Assembly: GCF_002198735.1 (NCBI RefSeq)
Contig: NZ_MWLO01000155.1
Coordinates: 101,288 to 165,287, forward strand
From: Ideonella sp. A 288
GTDB taxonomy: Bacteria > Pseudomonadota > Gammaproteobacteria > Burkholderiales > Burkholderiaceae_C
DNA: 64,000 bases
Direction: 5' to 3'
Below, piece by piece: positions 34,165-45,207 of the stretch. The stretch's first letter is position 1, and each line of letters opens with the position of its first letter. The translations under genes were made by a program, and so were the position numbers. The notes beneath the pieces are model-generated. The model was not told where the DNA came from. It made no database searches and saw only the letters and a program-made list of their open reading frames with translations.

Positions 34165-35550
34165 TCAGGCCGGCGCCCACAGCCCCCGCATCGTCGCCGC
34201 ATAGGCCTCGGCGATGCGCGGCGCGGCCCGATGGCGGCCGTCGCTGACCTGGCATTCGCCGGCCACCCACACCTGAGCGAAGACCGGCCCGTCGGTGGCG
34301 AACACCAGCGCATCCAGCGCGTGCGTGGCCGGCATGCCCAGCAGCCCGGGCGCCTGCGGGTCGAGCACCAGCAGGTCGGCCCGCGCCCCGGCCACCAGGC
34401 CCCAGGTGCCGAAGCCGGCCGCGGCCGCGCCGCCCGACACGCAGCCGTCGAACAGCCGGTGCGCGGTGGCCGGCCGGCCATGCTGCGGCGCCGCGGCCAC
34501 GTTGCGCTGGCGCAGGGCCAGGCGCTGGCCGTATTCCAGCAGCCGCAGCTCGGCCGGCCAGGCGCGGGCCACGTGGCTGTCGGTGCCGATGGAGGTGACG
34601 GCACCGTGGGCCAGCCAGGCCGGCAGGTCGCACAGGCCGTCGCCCAGGTTGCCCTCGGTCGACGGGCAGATCACCACCCCCGCGCCGGCGCGGGTGACCG
34701 CCTCGATCTCCGCCGCCGTGGCGTGCGTGGCATGCACCAGCTGCCAGCGCGCATCCAGCGGCACGTGCGCGGCCAGCCACTCGATCGGGCGCTGCCCGGT
34801 GGCGGCCAGGCAGTCGTCGACCTCGCCGGTCTGCTCGGCGATGTGGACGTGGATCGGCGCCGGGTCGTCGCCGAGCCCTTGCACCAGCCGTGCGATGCTG
34901 GCCGGTGCGGCCGCGCGCAGCGAGTGGATGGCCACGCCCGCGTCCACCCGCGGTTCGCCCAGCGCGCGCACGCCGTCGCGCAGCGCCAGCACGTCGTCTG
35001 CCGTGGTGGCAAAGCGGCGCTGGTCGTCGCGCAGCGCGGGTTGGCCGAAGCCGGCGCGCTCGTACAGCACCGGCAGCAGCGTCAGGCCGATGCCGGTGGC
35101 CCGGGCGGCGCGCGCCAGGGCGCGGCACATGGCCAGCCGGTCGCCGTAGGGCCGGCCGTCGGGCGCATGCTGCAGGTAGTGGAACTCGCACACCTGGGTG
35201 AAGCCGCCCTGCAGCAGCTCGGCATACAGCTGCGCGGCCACGGCCTCCAGGGCCTCGGGCGACAGGCGCAGCGCCACCGCGTACATGCGGTCGCGCCAAC
35301 CCCAGAAATCGTCCTGCGCCGACTCGCGCCGTTCGGCCATGCCGGCAAAGGCGCGCTGGAAGGCATGGCTGTGCGCGTTCACCATCGCCGGCAGCGCCGG
35401 GCCGGGCAACACCGTGGCGTCGGGCGGGGCGGGCACACCCGATTGCACCGACACGAAGCGGCCATCGGCGCCGACATGCAGCAGCACGCCGTCGTGCCAG
35501 CCATCGGCCAGCCAGGCCCGGGCGGCCCACAGCAGGCGTGCCCGGCTCAT
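34165..35550 (-). CDS. hutF: Formimidoylglutamate deiminase
   Basis: A 461-residue amidohydrolase that converts N-formimidoyl-L-glutamate to N-formyl-L-glutamate and ammonia, the fourth step of histidine breakdown in the HutF route. The metal motif MVNAHSHAFQRAFAGM, the FWGWRD segment, HIAEQTGEVDDC and the late metal Asp in SIGTDSHVARAW are all typical of HutF. The start at 35550 (MSRARLLWAARAW) matches family ends; the longer frame runs into hutG. It is the last gene of the leftward hut operon, 52 bp after hutG. Confidence 0.92.
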   Translation of the reverse strand: MSRARLLWAARAWLADGWHDGVLLHVGADGRFVSVQSGVPAPPDATVLPGPALPAMVNAHSHAFQRAFAGMAERRESAQDDFWGWRDRMYAVALRLSPEALEAVAAQLYAELLQGGFTQVCEFHYLQHAPDGRPYGDRLAMCRALARAARATGIGLTLLPVLYERAGFGQPALRDDQRRFATTADDVLALRDGVRALGEPRVDAGVAIHSLRAAAPASIARLVQGLGDDPAPIHVHIAEQTGEVDDCLAATGQRPIEWLAAHVPLDARWQLVHATHATAAEIEAVTRAGAGVVICPSTEGNLGDGLCDLPAWLAHGAVTSIGTDSHVARAWPAELRLLEYGQRLALRQRNVAAAPQHGRPATAHRLFDGCVSGGAAAAGFGTWGLVAGARADLLVLDPQAPGLLGMPATHALDALVFATDGPVFAQVWVAGECQVSDGRHRAAPRIAEAYAATMRGLWAPA

Positions 35551-35602
35551 TTCACTGTTCCCGGCCCGGTGGCGTGGCCACCGCAGGCATGGCGGCCGGG
35601 CG

Positions 35603-36397
35603 TCATGGGCGGAAGGCCAGCATGGCCTGCACCAACTGCCGCAGCAGCGGCTGCGCGGCACTGGCGCGCGGCTCGTCCCAGTCGAAGGGCGGCGCCTCGT
35701 GCATGTAGCAGCGCCAGCACATCTCGAGCTGCACCGCGTGGATGCCCTCGTCCGGCCGGCCGTATCGGCGGGTGATGTGCCCGCCCTTGAAGCGGCCATC
35801 GACGACGTGGGTGTACCGGTGCTGGCCGGCCAGCACCTGCGACAGCGCCTCGCGCAGCGACGGTGCGCAACTGCGCCCGTCCACCGTGCCCAGGTTCAGG
35901 TCCCACAACTGGCCCTCGAACAGCCAGGGCAGCTCGCTCTTGATGCTGTGGCCATCGAACAGCACCGCGTGGCCGTGCTCGGCGCGCAGGCGCTGCAGTT
36001 CGCCCTGCAGGGCGTCGTGGTACGGGCACCACCATTGCTGCACACGGCGGGCCACCTCGGCGTCGTCTGGCCCCTGGCCCGGCCGGTACAGCGGTTCGCC
36101 GGTGAAGAAGCGGCTGGGGCACAGCTCGGTGTTGTTGGCGCCGGGGTACATCGGCGCGTTCTCGGGCGGCCGGTTCAGGTCGACCACATAACGGCTGATC
36201 TGGGGCACCAGCACGCTGACGCCCAGGTCGAGCGCGAAGGCGTAGAGCCGCTCGAGGTGCCAGTCGGTGTCTTCCACCTGCAGGGCCCGATCGACATAGC
36301 GCGGGCGCAGCGCGTCGGGGATGTGGGTGCCGACATGCGGCAGACTCAGCAGCAGCGGCGTGCGGCCGCGGTGCAGGGTGAACACGGCGTCGGTCAT
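35603..36397 (-). CDS. hutG: N-formylglutamate deformylase
   Basis: A 264-residue hydrolase that splits N-formyl-L-glutamate into glutamate and formate, the last step of the pathway. It shows family landmarks: [13 protein letters not shown] near the N-terminus, [37 protein letters not shown] and [10 protein letters not shown]. The ATG overlaps the hutI stop (ATGA) and GGAG stands upstream, so translation is probably coupled. Its presence with hutF and the absence of hutE-type genes show which branch this organism uses. Confidence 0.94.
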   Translation of the reverse strand: MTDAVFTLHRGRTPLLLSLPHVGTHIPDALRPRYVDRALQVEDTDWHLERLYAFALDLGVSVLVPQISRYVVDLNRPPENAPMYPGANNTELCPSRFFTGEPLYRPGQGPDDAEVARRVQQWWCPYHDALQGELQRLRAEHGHAVLFDGHSIKSELPWLFEGQLWDLNLGTVDGRSCAPSLREALSQVLAGQHRYTHVVDGRFKGGHITRRYGRPDEGIHAVQLEMCWRCYMHEAPPFDWDEPRASAAQPLLRQLVQAMLAFRP

Positions 36398-37629
36398 GGG
36401 GTGATCTCCTGCCCGCCGAGCACCACGCGCCGGCAGGGGTTGCGGCCGAACCAGTAGGCCAGTTCGCGCGGGTGGTCGACGTCGTGCACGGCAAAGTCGG
36501 CACGGCAGCCGGCGGCCAGGCGGCCGTGCGTGGCGGCCAGGCCCAGCGCGCGGGCGGCGTGCACGGTGACGCCGCGCAGCGCCTCCTCTGGCGTCAGGCG
36601 GAACAGCGTGCAGGCCATGTTGAGCATCAGCAGCAGCGACAGCCCCGGCGACGATCCGGGGTTGTGGTCGCTGGCGATGGCGATGGGCACGCCGGCCGCG
36701 CGCAAGGCGGCCACGGGCGGCAGCTTCGTCTCGCGCAGGAAGTAGTAGGCGCCGGGCAGCAGCACCGCCACCGTGCCGGACGCGGCCATCGCCCGGATGC
36801 CCTCGTCGTCGAGGTGCTCGAGGTGGTCGCACGACAACGCGCCGTAGCCGGCGGCCAGCGCCGCGCCATGCTGGTTGGTCAACTGCTCGGCGTGCAGCTT
36901 GACCGGCAGGCCCAGCGCGCGGGCGGCGTCGAACATGCGCCGGGTTTGAGCCGGCGTGAAGGCGATCTCGTCGCAGAAGGCGTCGACCGCGTCGACCAGC
37001 CCTTCGGCGTGCAGGCGCGGCAGCCAGGCGCAGGCGGCGTCGAGGTAGGCGTCGGGCTGGCCGCTGAATTCGGGTGGCAGCGCATGCGCAGCCAGGCTGG
37101 TGCAGCGCACGCCGATCGGCAGCTCGCGGCCCAGGCGGCGGGCCACGCGCAGGCAGCGTGCCTCGGTGTCGGCGTCCAGGCCGTAGCCGGACTTGATTTC
37201 GACCGTGGTCACGCCCTCGGCGCGCAATGCCAGGGCCCGTGGGCGGGCCAGCGCGAACAGCGTGTCTTCGTCGGCCGCCCGCGTGGCGGCCACGGTGGAG
37301 CGGATGCCGCCGCCCGCGCGGGCGATCTGGTCGTAGCTGGCGCCTTCGAGCCGCTGCTCGAACTCGCCGGCGCGGTGGCCGCCGTAGACGAGGTGGGTGT
37401 GGCAGTCGATCAGCCCGGGGGTGACCAGCGCACCGCCGAGCGAGTGCTCGTGCACGGCTTCGTGGGCCTTTTCGGTGGCCAGCGCGGCGGGCAAGTCGGC
37501 CTCGTCGCCCACCCACTGCAGGGTGTCGCCGCGGACCAGCATCGCGCCGCGCTCGATCCAGCCCCAGGCCGCAGCGCCGTCCATCGTGGCCAGGCGTGCG
37601 TCGCGCCACAGCGTCAGCGCCTTGGTCAT
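36394..37629 (-). CDS. hutI: Imidazolonepropionase
   Basis: A 411-residue zinc/iron amidohydrolase that opens 4-imidazolone-5-propanoate to N-formimidoylglutamate, the third step. The metal site is seen in [19 protein letters not shown], later His in [12 protein letters not shown], and Asp in [12 protein letters not shown]. The length is normal for HutI. It overlaps hutD upstream by 4 bp and hutG downstream by 4 bp, forming a tightly coupled set. Confidence 0.96.
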   Translation of the reverse strand: MTKALTLWRDARLATMDGAAAWGWIERGAMLVRGDTLQWVGDEADLPAALATEKAHEAVHEHSLGGALVTPGLIDCHTHLVYGGHRAGEFEQRLEGASYDQIARAGGGIRSTVAATRAADEDTLFALARPRALALRAEGVTTVEIKSGYGLDADTEARCLRVARRLGRELPIGVRCTSLAAHALPPEFSGQPDAYLDAACAWLPRLHAEGLVDAVDAFCDEIAFTPAQTRRMFDAARALGLPVKLHAEQLTNQHGAALAAGYGALSCDHLEHLDDEGIRAMAASGTVAVLLPGAYYFLRETKLPPVAALRAAGVPIAIASDHNPGSSPGLSLLLMLNMACTLFRLTPEEALRGVTVHAARALGLAATHGRLAAGCRADFAVHDVDHPRELAYWFGRNPCRRVVLGGQEITP

Positions 37630-38213
37630 GCCGACGCTCCCGGGGCGAAGTCCATCCACCAGGCCAGTGGCGTGTCGCTGTCGGCGACGGCACGCCAGCG
37701 CTGGCGGCCGCCATGGGTGCTGACGGCCAACGTCCACGCGGGCACGCGGGCGGCGTCGGCGTCGTCGATCTGCAGCGTCAGCGGCTCGGTGGTGAACAGG
37801 GCGCGCAGCGGTGCGGTGGAGAACCACTCGTCGATAGCCCGGACGCGCTGCAGGGTCGCCCGCCCGGCGTCGCGCCGGGCCATCAGGTTGAGATCGCGCG
37901 TGGCCCCGCCCTGCAGGCTGCAGCCCGGGGCCTGGCCGCCGTCGAAGTGCAGCGGTGGGCTGTCGGTGTCGAGCACGTGGCGCTCTTGGCCGATGCGCAG
38001 CACAACCCCAGCGCCCTGGGCCACGGCAAACCAGCGGTCCACGCCGGGGTAGGCCGAGAACGGGCCGTCCTCGGCGATGTCGGCCACGCTGATGCGGCAT
38101 TGCCAGTGCTCGGTCGATGGCCAGGCCAGCAATTCGCGGGTGGCGCCGAGGCCGTTGCGCCAGGCCTGTGGCGGCACGGCCGACACGGCGATGAGTTGCA
38201 GTGCGTTCGTCAT
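37626..38213 (-). CDS. hutD: HutD family protein
   Basis: A 195-residue cupin-like protein of the HutD family ([15 protein letters not shown] near the N-terminus, [16 protein letters not shown] in the middle). In Pseudomonas HutD is proposed to bind urocanate or a related intermediate and cap hut expression; it is not a pathway enzyme. It overlaps the dioxygenase gene upstream by 4 bp and hutI downstream by 4 bp. Confidence 0.92.
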   Translation of the reverse strand: MTNALQLIAVSAVPPQAWRNGLGATRELLAWPSTEHWQCRISVADIAEDGPFSAYPGVDRWFAVAQGAGVVLRIGQERHVLDTDSPPLHFDGGQAPGCSLQGGATRDLNLMARRDAGRATLQRVRAIDEWFSTAPLRALFTTEPLTLQIDDADAARVPAWTLAVSTHGGRQRWRAVADSDTPLAWWMDFAPGASA

Positions 38214-39031
38214 CGTGGCCACAGCCTCGGGAAGAGTGGATGGTCGAGTGCGGCGCCGGCCGGCAACTCGTCGGTGAGCCCCGGGAAGTCGGGCGAGGTC
38301 TTCCAGCGCCGCGGCGCATGCCGCATGTCGTCGCCCAGCACGCGCAGCGAGAACACGCGGCGGCGACGGTCGCCGTCCACCCCGCCGGCGGCGTGCAGCG
38401 CCAGCATGTGGAAGGCCACCACGTCGCCGGGTTCCAGTGCCCAGCCCAGGATGGGCAGCGTGTCGCGCTGGCGCTCGAGGTCGGGCAGTTCGGCCAGGCT
38501 GCCCTCGGGGAACCAGCGCGCCTCGTTCGTCATGAAGGTGCGCGGCATTAGCCACGGGCCGCGGTGCGAGCCGGCGACGAACTCCAGCGTGGAATGCCGC
38601 CGCACCGGGTCGACCGGGATCCAGAAGCTCACGTTCTGGCGGCCGTCGACGTTGTAGTAGGGCTGGTCCTGGTGCCAGGGTGTGGCCTGCCGGGTGCCGG
38701 GCTCCTTGGTCAGCATGTGGTCGTGGTACAGGCGCACGGTGGTGCTGCCCATCAGCGCCGCGGCGGCCTCGGCCAGGGCGGAGCCGAAGATCACGTCGCG
38801 GTAGGCCGGGTTGTCGGCCCAGCAGCAGAAATCCTCGATGAAGAAGCCGGGGTCGTCGGGCCGGCTGGCGACGATGGCGCGCGGGCTGGGCGCGGCGAGG
38901 TTGGCGTCGATGCCCTCGCGCAGCCGCGCCACCTCGGCCGGCGACAGCAATTGCCGCAGGCACACGGCGCCGTCGCGGGCGTAGTCGGCCACGTCGTCGG
39001 GCGACACGCGCAGGGTGGAAGCCTGGCTCAC
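38210..39031 (-). CDS. Phytanoyl-CoA-type Fe(II)/2-oxoglutarate dioxygenase in hut operon
   Basis: A 273-residue oxygenase of the PhyH family. The iron ligands are visible: His and Asp in [11 protein letters not shown] and the distal His in [14 protein letters not shown]; an Arg that should hold 2-oxoglutarate follows in [10 protein letters not shown]. It starts at a GTG that overlaps the hutC stop (GTGA) with GGGGAG about 8 nt upstream, and its end overlaps hutD. Such tight packing implies a role in histidine or histidine-derivative metabolism, for example hydroxylation or N-demethylation before the core pathway, but the substrate is unknown. Confidence 0.85.
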   Translation of the reverse strand: MSQASTLRVSPDDVADYARDGAVCLRQLLSPAEVARLREGIDANLAAPSPRAIVASRPDDPGFFIEDFCCWADNPAYRDVIFGSALAEAAAALMGSTTVRLYHDHMLTKEPGTRQATPWHQDQPYYNVDGRQNVSFWIPVDPVRRHSTLEFVAGSHRGPWLMPRTFMTNEARWFPEGSLAELPDLERQRDTLPILGWALEPGDVVAFHMLALHAAGGVDGDRRRRVFSLRVLGDDMRHAPRRWKTSPDFPGLTDELPAGAALDHPLFPRLWPR

Positions 39032-39768
39032 GGCGAGAACTCCCCCTGCAAGGTGTAGCGGCTGCCGGGCTGCACCAGCCGCGCCAGCGTGATGGGTTCG
39101 TTGCGGCTGAAGGTGCGCCGCACGATGACGAGGCAGGGCTCGTCGGCGCCGATGCCCAGCAGCTGTGCCTCTTGCGCCGTGGGCCGCGCAGCCTCGATCG
39201 AGTACTGCGCGCGCCACAGCTCGGTCACCTGGAACAGGTAGTGCGTCGGCGTGGTCTGGGTGAAGTCGACGCCCAGGTAGCCGGGCGCGCAGGCCGGGTT
39301 CACATAGCGGTCTTCGCACTGCAGCGGCAGGCCGTCCTCGTGGTGCACGATCAGGGTGTGGAAGACCTCGGCGCCCGGCGCCAGGCCCAGCTGCCCGGCC
39401 AGGGCGGCGGCGGCCTGCTCGGCGCGGCACAGGTGCACCTCGGCCCGGTGGTGGTGGCCGCGCGATTCGATCTCGTCGTGCAGATCGTGGATGGTCAACG
39501 TGGACGACACCTTGTGCAGCGGCGCGGCGTAGGTGCCCGCGCCCTGCACCCGGGTCACCATGCCGTCGGCCTGCAGCTCGCGCAGGGCCCGGTTCACCGT
39601 CATGCGGCTGACGCCGAACTGCGCCACCAACTCGGCTTCCGACGGCATCAGCTCGCCGGCGGCCCAGCGGCCGCGCGCCAGTTCGTCGCGCAGGTGCTGC
39701 TTGACGCGGGCATAGGGCGGACCGGCGGACCTGGCTGACGTTCGCGGCGAAACCTTGGTGGAAACCAT
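39028..39768 (-). CDS. hutC: Histidine utilisation repressor (GntR/HutC)
   Basis: A 246-residue GntR-family regulator. The N-terminal winged helix-turn-helix (about 20-85) reads [19 protein letters not shown], then [22 protein letters not shown]. The C-terminal UTRA ligand domain (about 95-240) includes [19 protein letters not shown] and should bind urocanate. The start at 39768 gives the normal family length. It lies next to a 16-bp palindrome between the divergent hut arms and should repress both, including itself, until urocanate builds up. Confidence 0.94.
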   Translation of the reverse strand: MVSTKVSPRTSARSAGPPYARVKQHLRDELARGRWAAGELMPSEAELVAQFGVSRMTVNRALRELQADGMVTRVQGAGTYAAPLHKVSSTLTIHDLHDEIESRGHHHRAEVHLCRAEQAAAALAGQLGLAPGAEVFHTLIVHHEDGLPLQCEDRYVNPACAPGYLGVDFTQTTPTHYLFQVTELWRAQYSIEAARPTAQEAQLLGIGADEPCLVIVRRTFSRNEPITLARLVQPGSRYTLQGEFSP

Positions 39769-39775
39769 GGCATCG

Positions 39776-39804
39776 ATGCTACTTGCATCGACTTGTCTAG
39801 ACAA
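39776..39804 (-). promoter_or_regulatory. Candidate leftward hut promoter
   Basis: On the minus strand TTGTCT (39799-39804) and TAGCAT (39776-39781) are 17 bp apart, each matching 4 of 6 consensus bases. The -35 lies inside the operator palindrome. The -10 ends only 7 bp before the hutC ATG, so this promoter would give a nearly leaderless hutC message. Confidence 0.4.
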
Positions 39805-39811
39805 GTACAGT
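39783..39811 (+). promoter_or_regulatory. Candidate rightward hut promoter
   Basis: TTGCAT (39783-39788) and TACAGT (39806-39811) are 17 bp apart and match the sigma-70 consensus at 3 and 4 of 6 positions. The operator palindrome fills the spacer, the usual arrangement for repression. Transcription would start about 32 nt before hutU. Confidence 0.4.
39791..39806. promoter_or_regulatory. Probable HutC operator, 16-bp perfect palindrome
   Basis: acttgtct-agacaagt is a perfect palindrome. Its core resembles known HutC sites of the cTTGTaTAgACAAg type. It sits between the divergent hutC and hutU starts and overlaps candidate promoter elements in both directions. Confidence 0.8.
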
Positions 39812-39850
39812 CCGACCCCATCGAGATCAGTGACTACCCGGAGACCCGCC

Positions 39851-41638
<1,788 letters not shown>

Positions 41639-41713
41639 CGGCCCCCAGCTCACTTCGTTCGCGGCCCCCCGTGGGGGCGTCAGTGCCCTTCGGGCGGCCG
41701 GAGGTGCACTGAC
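41639..41713. repeat. GC-rich hairpin element between hutU and hutH
   Basis: The gap has a gcccttcgggc hairpin (41685-41695) inside a longer pairing of cagtgc (41681-41686) with gcactg (41706-41711), plus a ccccccgtggggg hairpin (41665-41676). The loop of the outer pairing contains GGAGG (41700-41704), the hutH ribosome site. The sequence resembles the GC-rich intergenic repeats of Burkholderiales and is related in style, not closely in sequence, to the 44300 copy. Confidence 0.5.
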
Positions 41714-43252
41714 ATGCTGCTGCGCCCCGGACTCCTCACGCTCGATGAACTGCAAGCCATCCACGCCGGCGGGCAGCCGCTGATGATGGACCCGTCGGCG
41801 CTGCCCGGCATCCTGGCCAGCGCGGCCGTGGTGCGGCGCGCGGCCGAAGGCGATGCGCCCGTCTACGGCGTCAACACCGGCTTCGGCAAGCTGGCCAGCA
41901 CCCGCATCAGCGAGGCCGACCTGGCCACGCTGCAGCTCAACCTGATCCGATCGCACAGCGTGGGCGTGGGCGAGCCGCTGTCGGCCCCCGTGGTGCGGTT
42001 GATGCTGGCGCTGAAGGCCGCCAGCCTGGCGCGGGGCTACAGCGGCGTGCGGCCGGTGGTGATCGACACCCTGCTGGCGGTGCACAACGCCGGCCTGGTG
42101 CCGCAGGTGCCCAGCCAGGGCTCGGTCGGTGCCTCGGGCGACCTGGCGCCGTTGGCCCACATGACCCTGGCGCTGATGGGCGAAGGCCATTTCGTCGTCG
42201 ATGGCAAGCCGGTGCCGGCGGCGCCTGCGTTGCAGCAGGCCGGCATCGCGCCGCTGGAGTTGGCCGCCAAGGAAGGCCTGGCGCTGATCAACGGCACGCA
42301 GACCTCCACCGCGCTGGCGCTGCACGCGCTGCTGTCGTTCGAGCCGGTGCTCGAATCGGCGCTGGTGATCGGCGCGCTCACGGTGGACGCCGCGCGAGGC
42401 AGCGACGGCCCGTTCGACCCGCGCATCCACATGCTGCGCGGCCAGCCGGGGCAGATCGACGTGGCGCAGTACTACCGCGCGCTGCTGGCGGGCAGCGCCA
42501 TCCGGGCGTCCCACCAGGACGGCGACGACCGCGTGCAAGACCCGTACTGCCTGCGCTGCCAGCCGCAGGTGGTGGGCGCCTGCCTCGATTCGCTGCGCCA
42601 CGCCGCGCGGGTGCTGCTGTGCGAGGCCAATGCCGTCACCGACAACCCGCTGGTGTTCGCCGAAGACGGCATGATGATCAGCGGCGGCAACTTCCACGCC
42701 GAACCCGTGGCCCTGGCCGCCGATGCGATGGCCTGCGCCATCGCCGAGGTGGGCGCCATCGCCGAGCGACGCATCGCGATGCTGATCGACGCGGGCGTGT
42801 CGCGCCTGCCGCCCTTCCTCACCGCCGATGCGGGCCTGAACTCGGGCTTCATGATCGCCCATGTCACCGCCGCGTCGCTGGCCAGCGAGAACAAGTCGCT
42901 GGCGCACCCGGCCAGCGTCGATTCGCTGCCCACCTCGGCCAACCAGGAAGACCACGTCTCGATGGCCACCTTCGCGGCACGGCGCTTGCAAGCGATGATC
43001 CGCAACACGGCCTACATCCTGGGCATCGAACTGTTGGCGTCGGGGCAGGGCATCGATTTCCTGCGGCCCCTGGCCAGCAGCCCCGCGCTGGAGCAGGCCC
43101 ATGCGCTGCTGCGTGCGCAGTGCCCGTCGGTGGTGCGCGACCGCTACCTGGCGCCCGACATCGAACGGGCCACCGCGCTGGTCACCGGCGGGGCGCTGTC
43201 GGGCGTGTTCCGCACGCTCGCGGGCTTGCCCGCGTTGTGGGTGGTGGGTTGA
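41714..43252 (+). CDS. hutH: Histidine ammonia-lyase
   Basis: A 512-residue lyase that removes ammonia from L-histidine to give urocanate, the first step. The residues that cyclise into the MIO cofactor are Ala140-Ser141-Gly142 in [12 protein letters not shown]. The active-site Tyr is in [11 protein letters not shown] and further family segments are [12 protein letters not shown] and NQEDHVSMA. Length and order are normal. GGAGG 9 nt before ATG 41714 is a good ribosome site, although it lies in a possible hairpin loop. Confidence 0.96.
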   Translation: MLLRPGLLTLDELQAIHAGGQPLMMDPSALPGILASAAVVRRAAEGDAPVYGVNTGFGKLASTRISEADLATLQLNLIRSHSVGVGEPLSAPVVRLMLALKAASLARGYSGVRPVVIDTLLAVHNAGLVPQVPSQGSVGASGDLAPLAHMTLALMGEGHFVVDGKPVPAAPALQQAGIAPLELAAKEGLALINGTQTSTALALHALLSFEPVLESALVIGALTVDAARGSDGPFDPRIHMLRGQPGQIDVAQYYRALLAGSAIRASHQDGDDRVQDPYCLRCQPQVVGACLDSLRHAARVLLCEANAVTDNPLVFAEDGMMISGGNFHAEPVALAADAMACAIAEVGAIAERRIAMLIDAGVSRLPPFLTADAGLNSGFMIAHVTAASLASENKSLAHPASVDSLPTSANQEDHVSMATFAARRLQAMIRNTAYILGIELLASGQGIDFLRPLASSPALEQAHALLRAQCPSVVRDRYLAPDIERATALVTGGALSGVFRTLAGLPALWVVG

Positions 43253-43329
43253 TCCGCCACCATCGGTTCTTTCCGGCGCGGCCCACTCGCCCGGGGTTCT
43301 TTCCTTTCCATCCACTGTCAGGAGCTTGC

Positions 43330-44286
43330 ATGACGTCGTCGACCCTCGTAGCCGCCCTTGCCGCCGCCGCGGCCCTCTTGTCGCCTGCCGCGCAGGCGCA
43401 GGACACCAAGGTCGCCATCGGCATCTCGGGCTGGACCGGCTTCGCGCCGCTCACGCTGGCCAAGGAGGCGGGCTTGTTCAAGAAGCACGGCCTGGACGTG
43501 TCGATCAAGAAGATCCCGCAGAAGGACCGCCACCTGGCCATCGCCTCCGGCGACATCCAGTGCGCCGCCACCACGGTCGAGACCTGGGTGGTGTGGAACG
43601 CCAACGGCGTGGCCACCACGCAAATCTTCCAGCTCGACAAGAGCTACGGCGCCGACGGCATGGTGGTCAAGCCGCACATCACCAAGATCACCGACCTGAA
43701 GGGCAAGACCGTGGCGGCCGACGCGCCGGGCACGGCGGGCTATTTCGGCCTGGCCTGGATCCTGAAGAAGAACGGCATGAGCGTGAAGGACGTGAAGGTC
43801 GTCAACATGGGCCCGCAGCCCGCCGCCAACGCGATGATCGCCGGCACCGACGGCATCGACGCGGCCATGACCTACGAGCCCTACCTGGGCGCCGTGCGCG
43901 CCAAGCCCGAGGCCGGCAAGATCATCGCCACCACGCTGGACTACCCGATGGTGATGGACACCTTCGGCTGCACGCCGAAGTTCCTGGCCGAGAACCCCAA
44001 GGCCGCCAAGGCGTTGGCCGACGGCTACTTCGACGCCGTGGCGATGATCAAGGCCGAGCCCAAGAAGAGCTTCGAGATCATGGGTGCCGACGTCAAGCAG
44101 ACGGCCGAGGCCTTCGAGAAGAGCCAGGCCTACCTGCGCTGGCAGGACCGCGAGGCGAACCAGAAGTTCTTCGCCGGCGAGCACGCCCAGTTCAGCAAGG
44201 AGGCGGCCGACCTGCTGCTCGAGGTGGGCATCATCAAGGCGCTGCCCGACATGGGCAAGCTGGCCGACACGCGATTCCTGAAGTGA
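43330..44286 (+). CDS. ABC transporter substrate-binding protein (NMT1/TauA-like)
   Basis: A 318-residue periplasmic binding protein. The signal peptide ends at AAQAQDTK (about 23). The mature part has the NMT1/SsuA pattern (VAIGISGWTGFAPLTLAKEA, GLFKKHGLDV, DLKGKTVAADAPGTAGYFGL). The family binds sulfonates, pyrimidine precursors and other small organics. Position directly after hutH suggests histidine, urocanate or a modified histidine as ligand; this is inferred from context. CAGGAG stands upstream. It forms an importer with the permease and ATPase downstream. Confidence 0.85.
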   Translation: MTSSTLVAALAAAAALLSPAAQAQDTKVAIGISGWTGFAPLTLAKEAGLFKKHGLDVSIKKIPQKDRHLAIASGDIQCAATTVETWVVWNANGVATTQIFQLDKSYGADGMVVKPHITKITDLKGKTVAADAPGTAGYFGLAWILKKNGMSVKDVKVVNMGPQPAANAMIAGTDGIDAAMTYEPYLGAVRAKPEAGKIIATTLDYPMVMDTFGCTPKFLAENPKAAKALADGYFDAVAMIKAEPKKSFEIMGADVKQTAEAFEKSQAYLRWQDREANQKFFAGEHAQFSKEAADLLLEVGIIKALPDMGKLADTRFLK

Positions 44287-44299
44287 CCAGGACAGCGGG

Positions 44300-44370
44300 C
44301 CGAGCGCCGGGCCGCCCCAAGCCGGCCCGCACCCCCTCGGGGGGTCGACCGACGGCTTCGTCGGGCGGGG
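44300..44370. repeat. GC-rich intergenic repeat, copy matching the hutU insertion
   Basis: The first 26 bp (44300-44325) equal 40361-40386 in hutU. A ccccctcggggggt hairpin and a gacggcttcgtc hairpin follow. It fills the gap between the binding-protein and permease genes, and its G-rich tail supplies the only ribosome-site-like bases before the permease ATG. Confidence 0.75.
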
Positions 44371-44377
44371 GGTGGTC

Positions 44378-45157
44378 ATGAAGCCGCTGGTTGCAGTGGC
44401 GCCGGGCACGCGCATCGTGCTCGGCGTGGCCTTCTTCGTCGTCTTCGTCGCCGTCTGGGCGGCGGCCACCTTCAGCGGCTTCGTCAGCAAGACCTTCCTC
44501 GCCGATCCGCTGACCATGGTGCGCAGCGGCTACACGCTGCTGGCCGAGATGGGCTTCATCGGCGACACCGGCATGACGGTGTGGCGCGTGCTCGGCGGCT
44601 TCGTCATCGCCGCGGTCCTGGCGTTGCCGCTGGGCGTGGCAATGGGCGCCTACAAGCCGGTCGAGGCCTTCTTCGAGCCGTTCGTGTCGTTTGCGCGTTA
44701 CCTGCCGGCCTCGGCCTTCATCCCGCTGCTCATCCTGTGGGCCGGCATCGGCGAGGCGCAGAAGCTGGCCGTCATCTTCATCGGCAGCTTCTTCAACCTG
44801 GTGCTGATGGTGGCGGTGATCGTGGGCAACACGCGCCGCGACCTGGTCGAGGCGGCCTACACGCTGGGCGTGAGCGACCACGGCCTAATCCGCCGCGTGC
44901 TGCTGCCCGGTGCGGCGCCCGAGATCGCCGAAACCCTGCGCATGGTGCTGGGCTGGGCCTGGACCTACGTCATCGTGGCCGAGCTGATCGGCGCGTCCAG
45001 CGGCATCGGCCACATGATCACCGACAGCCAGGCGCTGCTGGCCACCGACCAGATCATCTTCGGCATCATCGTGATCGGCCTGATCGGACTGGCCAGCGAC
45101 TTGCTGTTCAAGTGGGCCAACCGCCGGCTGTTCCCGTGGGCCCAGCTCGGGCGTTGA
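44378..45157 (+). CDS. ABC transporter permease (SsuC/TauC family)
   Basis: A 259-residue inner-membrane permease with about six helices. It starts with a single helix (VLGVAFFVVFVAVWAAATF), and the EAA loop that contacts the ATPase is EAAYTLGVSDHGLIRRVLLP followed by GAAPEIAETLRM. It belongs with the binding protein upstream and the ATPase at 46056. ATG 44378 is used; GTG 44372 would add two residues. Confidence 0.88.
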   Translation: MKPLVAVAPGTRIVLGVAFFVVFVAVWAAATFSGFVSKTFLADPLTMVRSGYTLLAEMGFIGDTGMTVWRVLGGFVIAAVLALPLGVAMGAYKPVEAFFEPFVSFARYLPASAFIPLLILWAGIGEAQKLAVIFIGSFFNLVLMVAVIVGNTRRDLVEAAYTLGVSDHGLIRRVLLPGAAPEIAETLRMVLGWAWTYVIVAELIGASSGIGHMITDSQALLATDQIIFGIIVIGLIGLASDLLFKWANRRLFPWAQLGR

Positions 45158-45207
45158 GTTTGCGTCCGACAATGCGTTCCGTCATCCAACGACAGGGAGC
45201 GAAGAAC

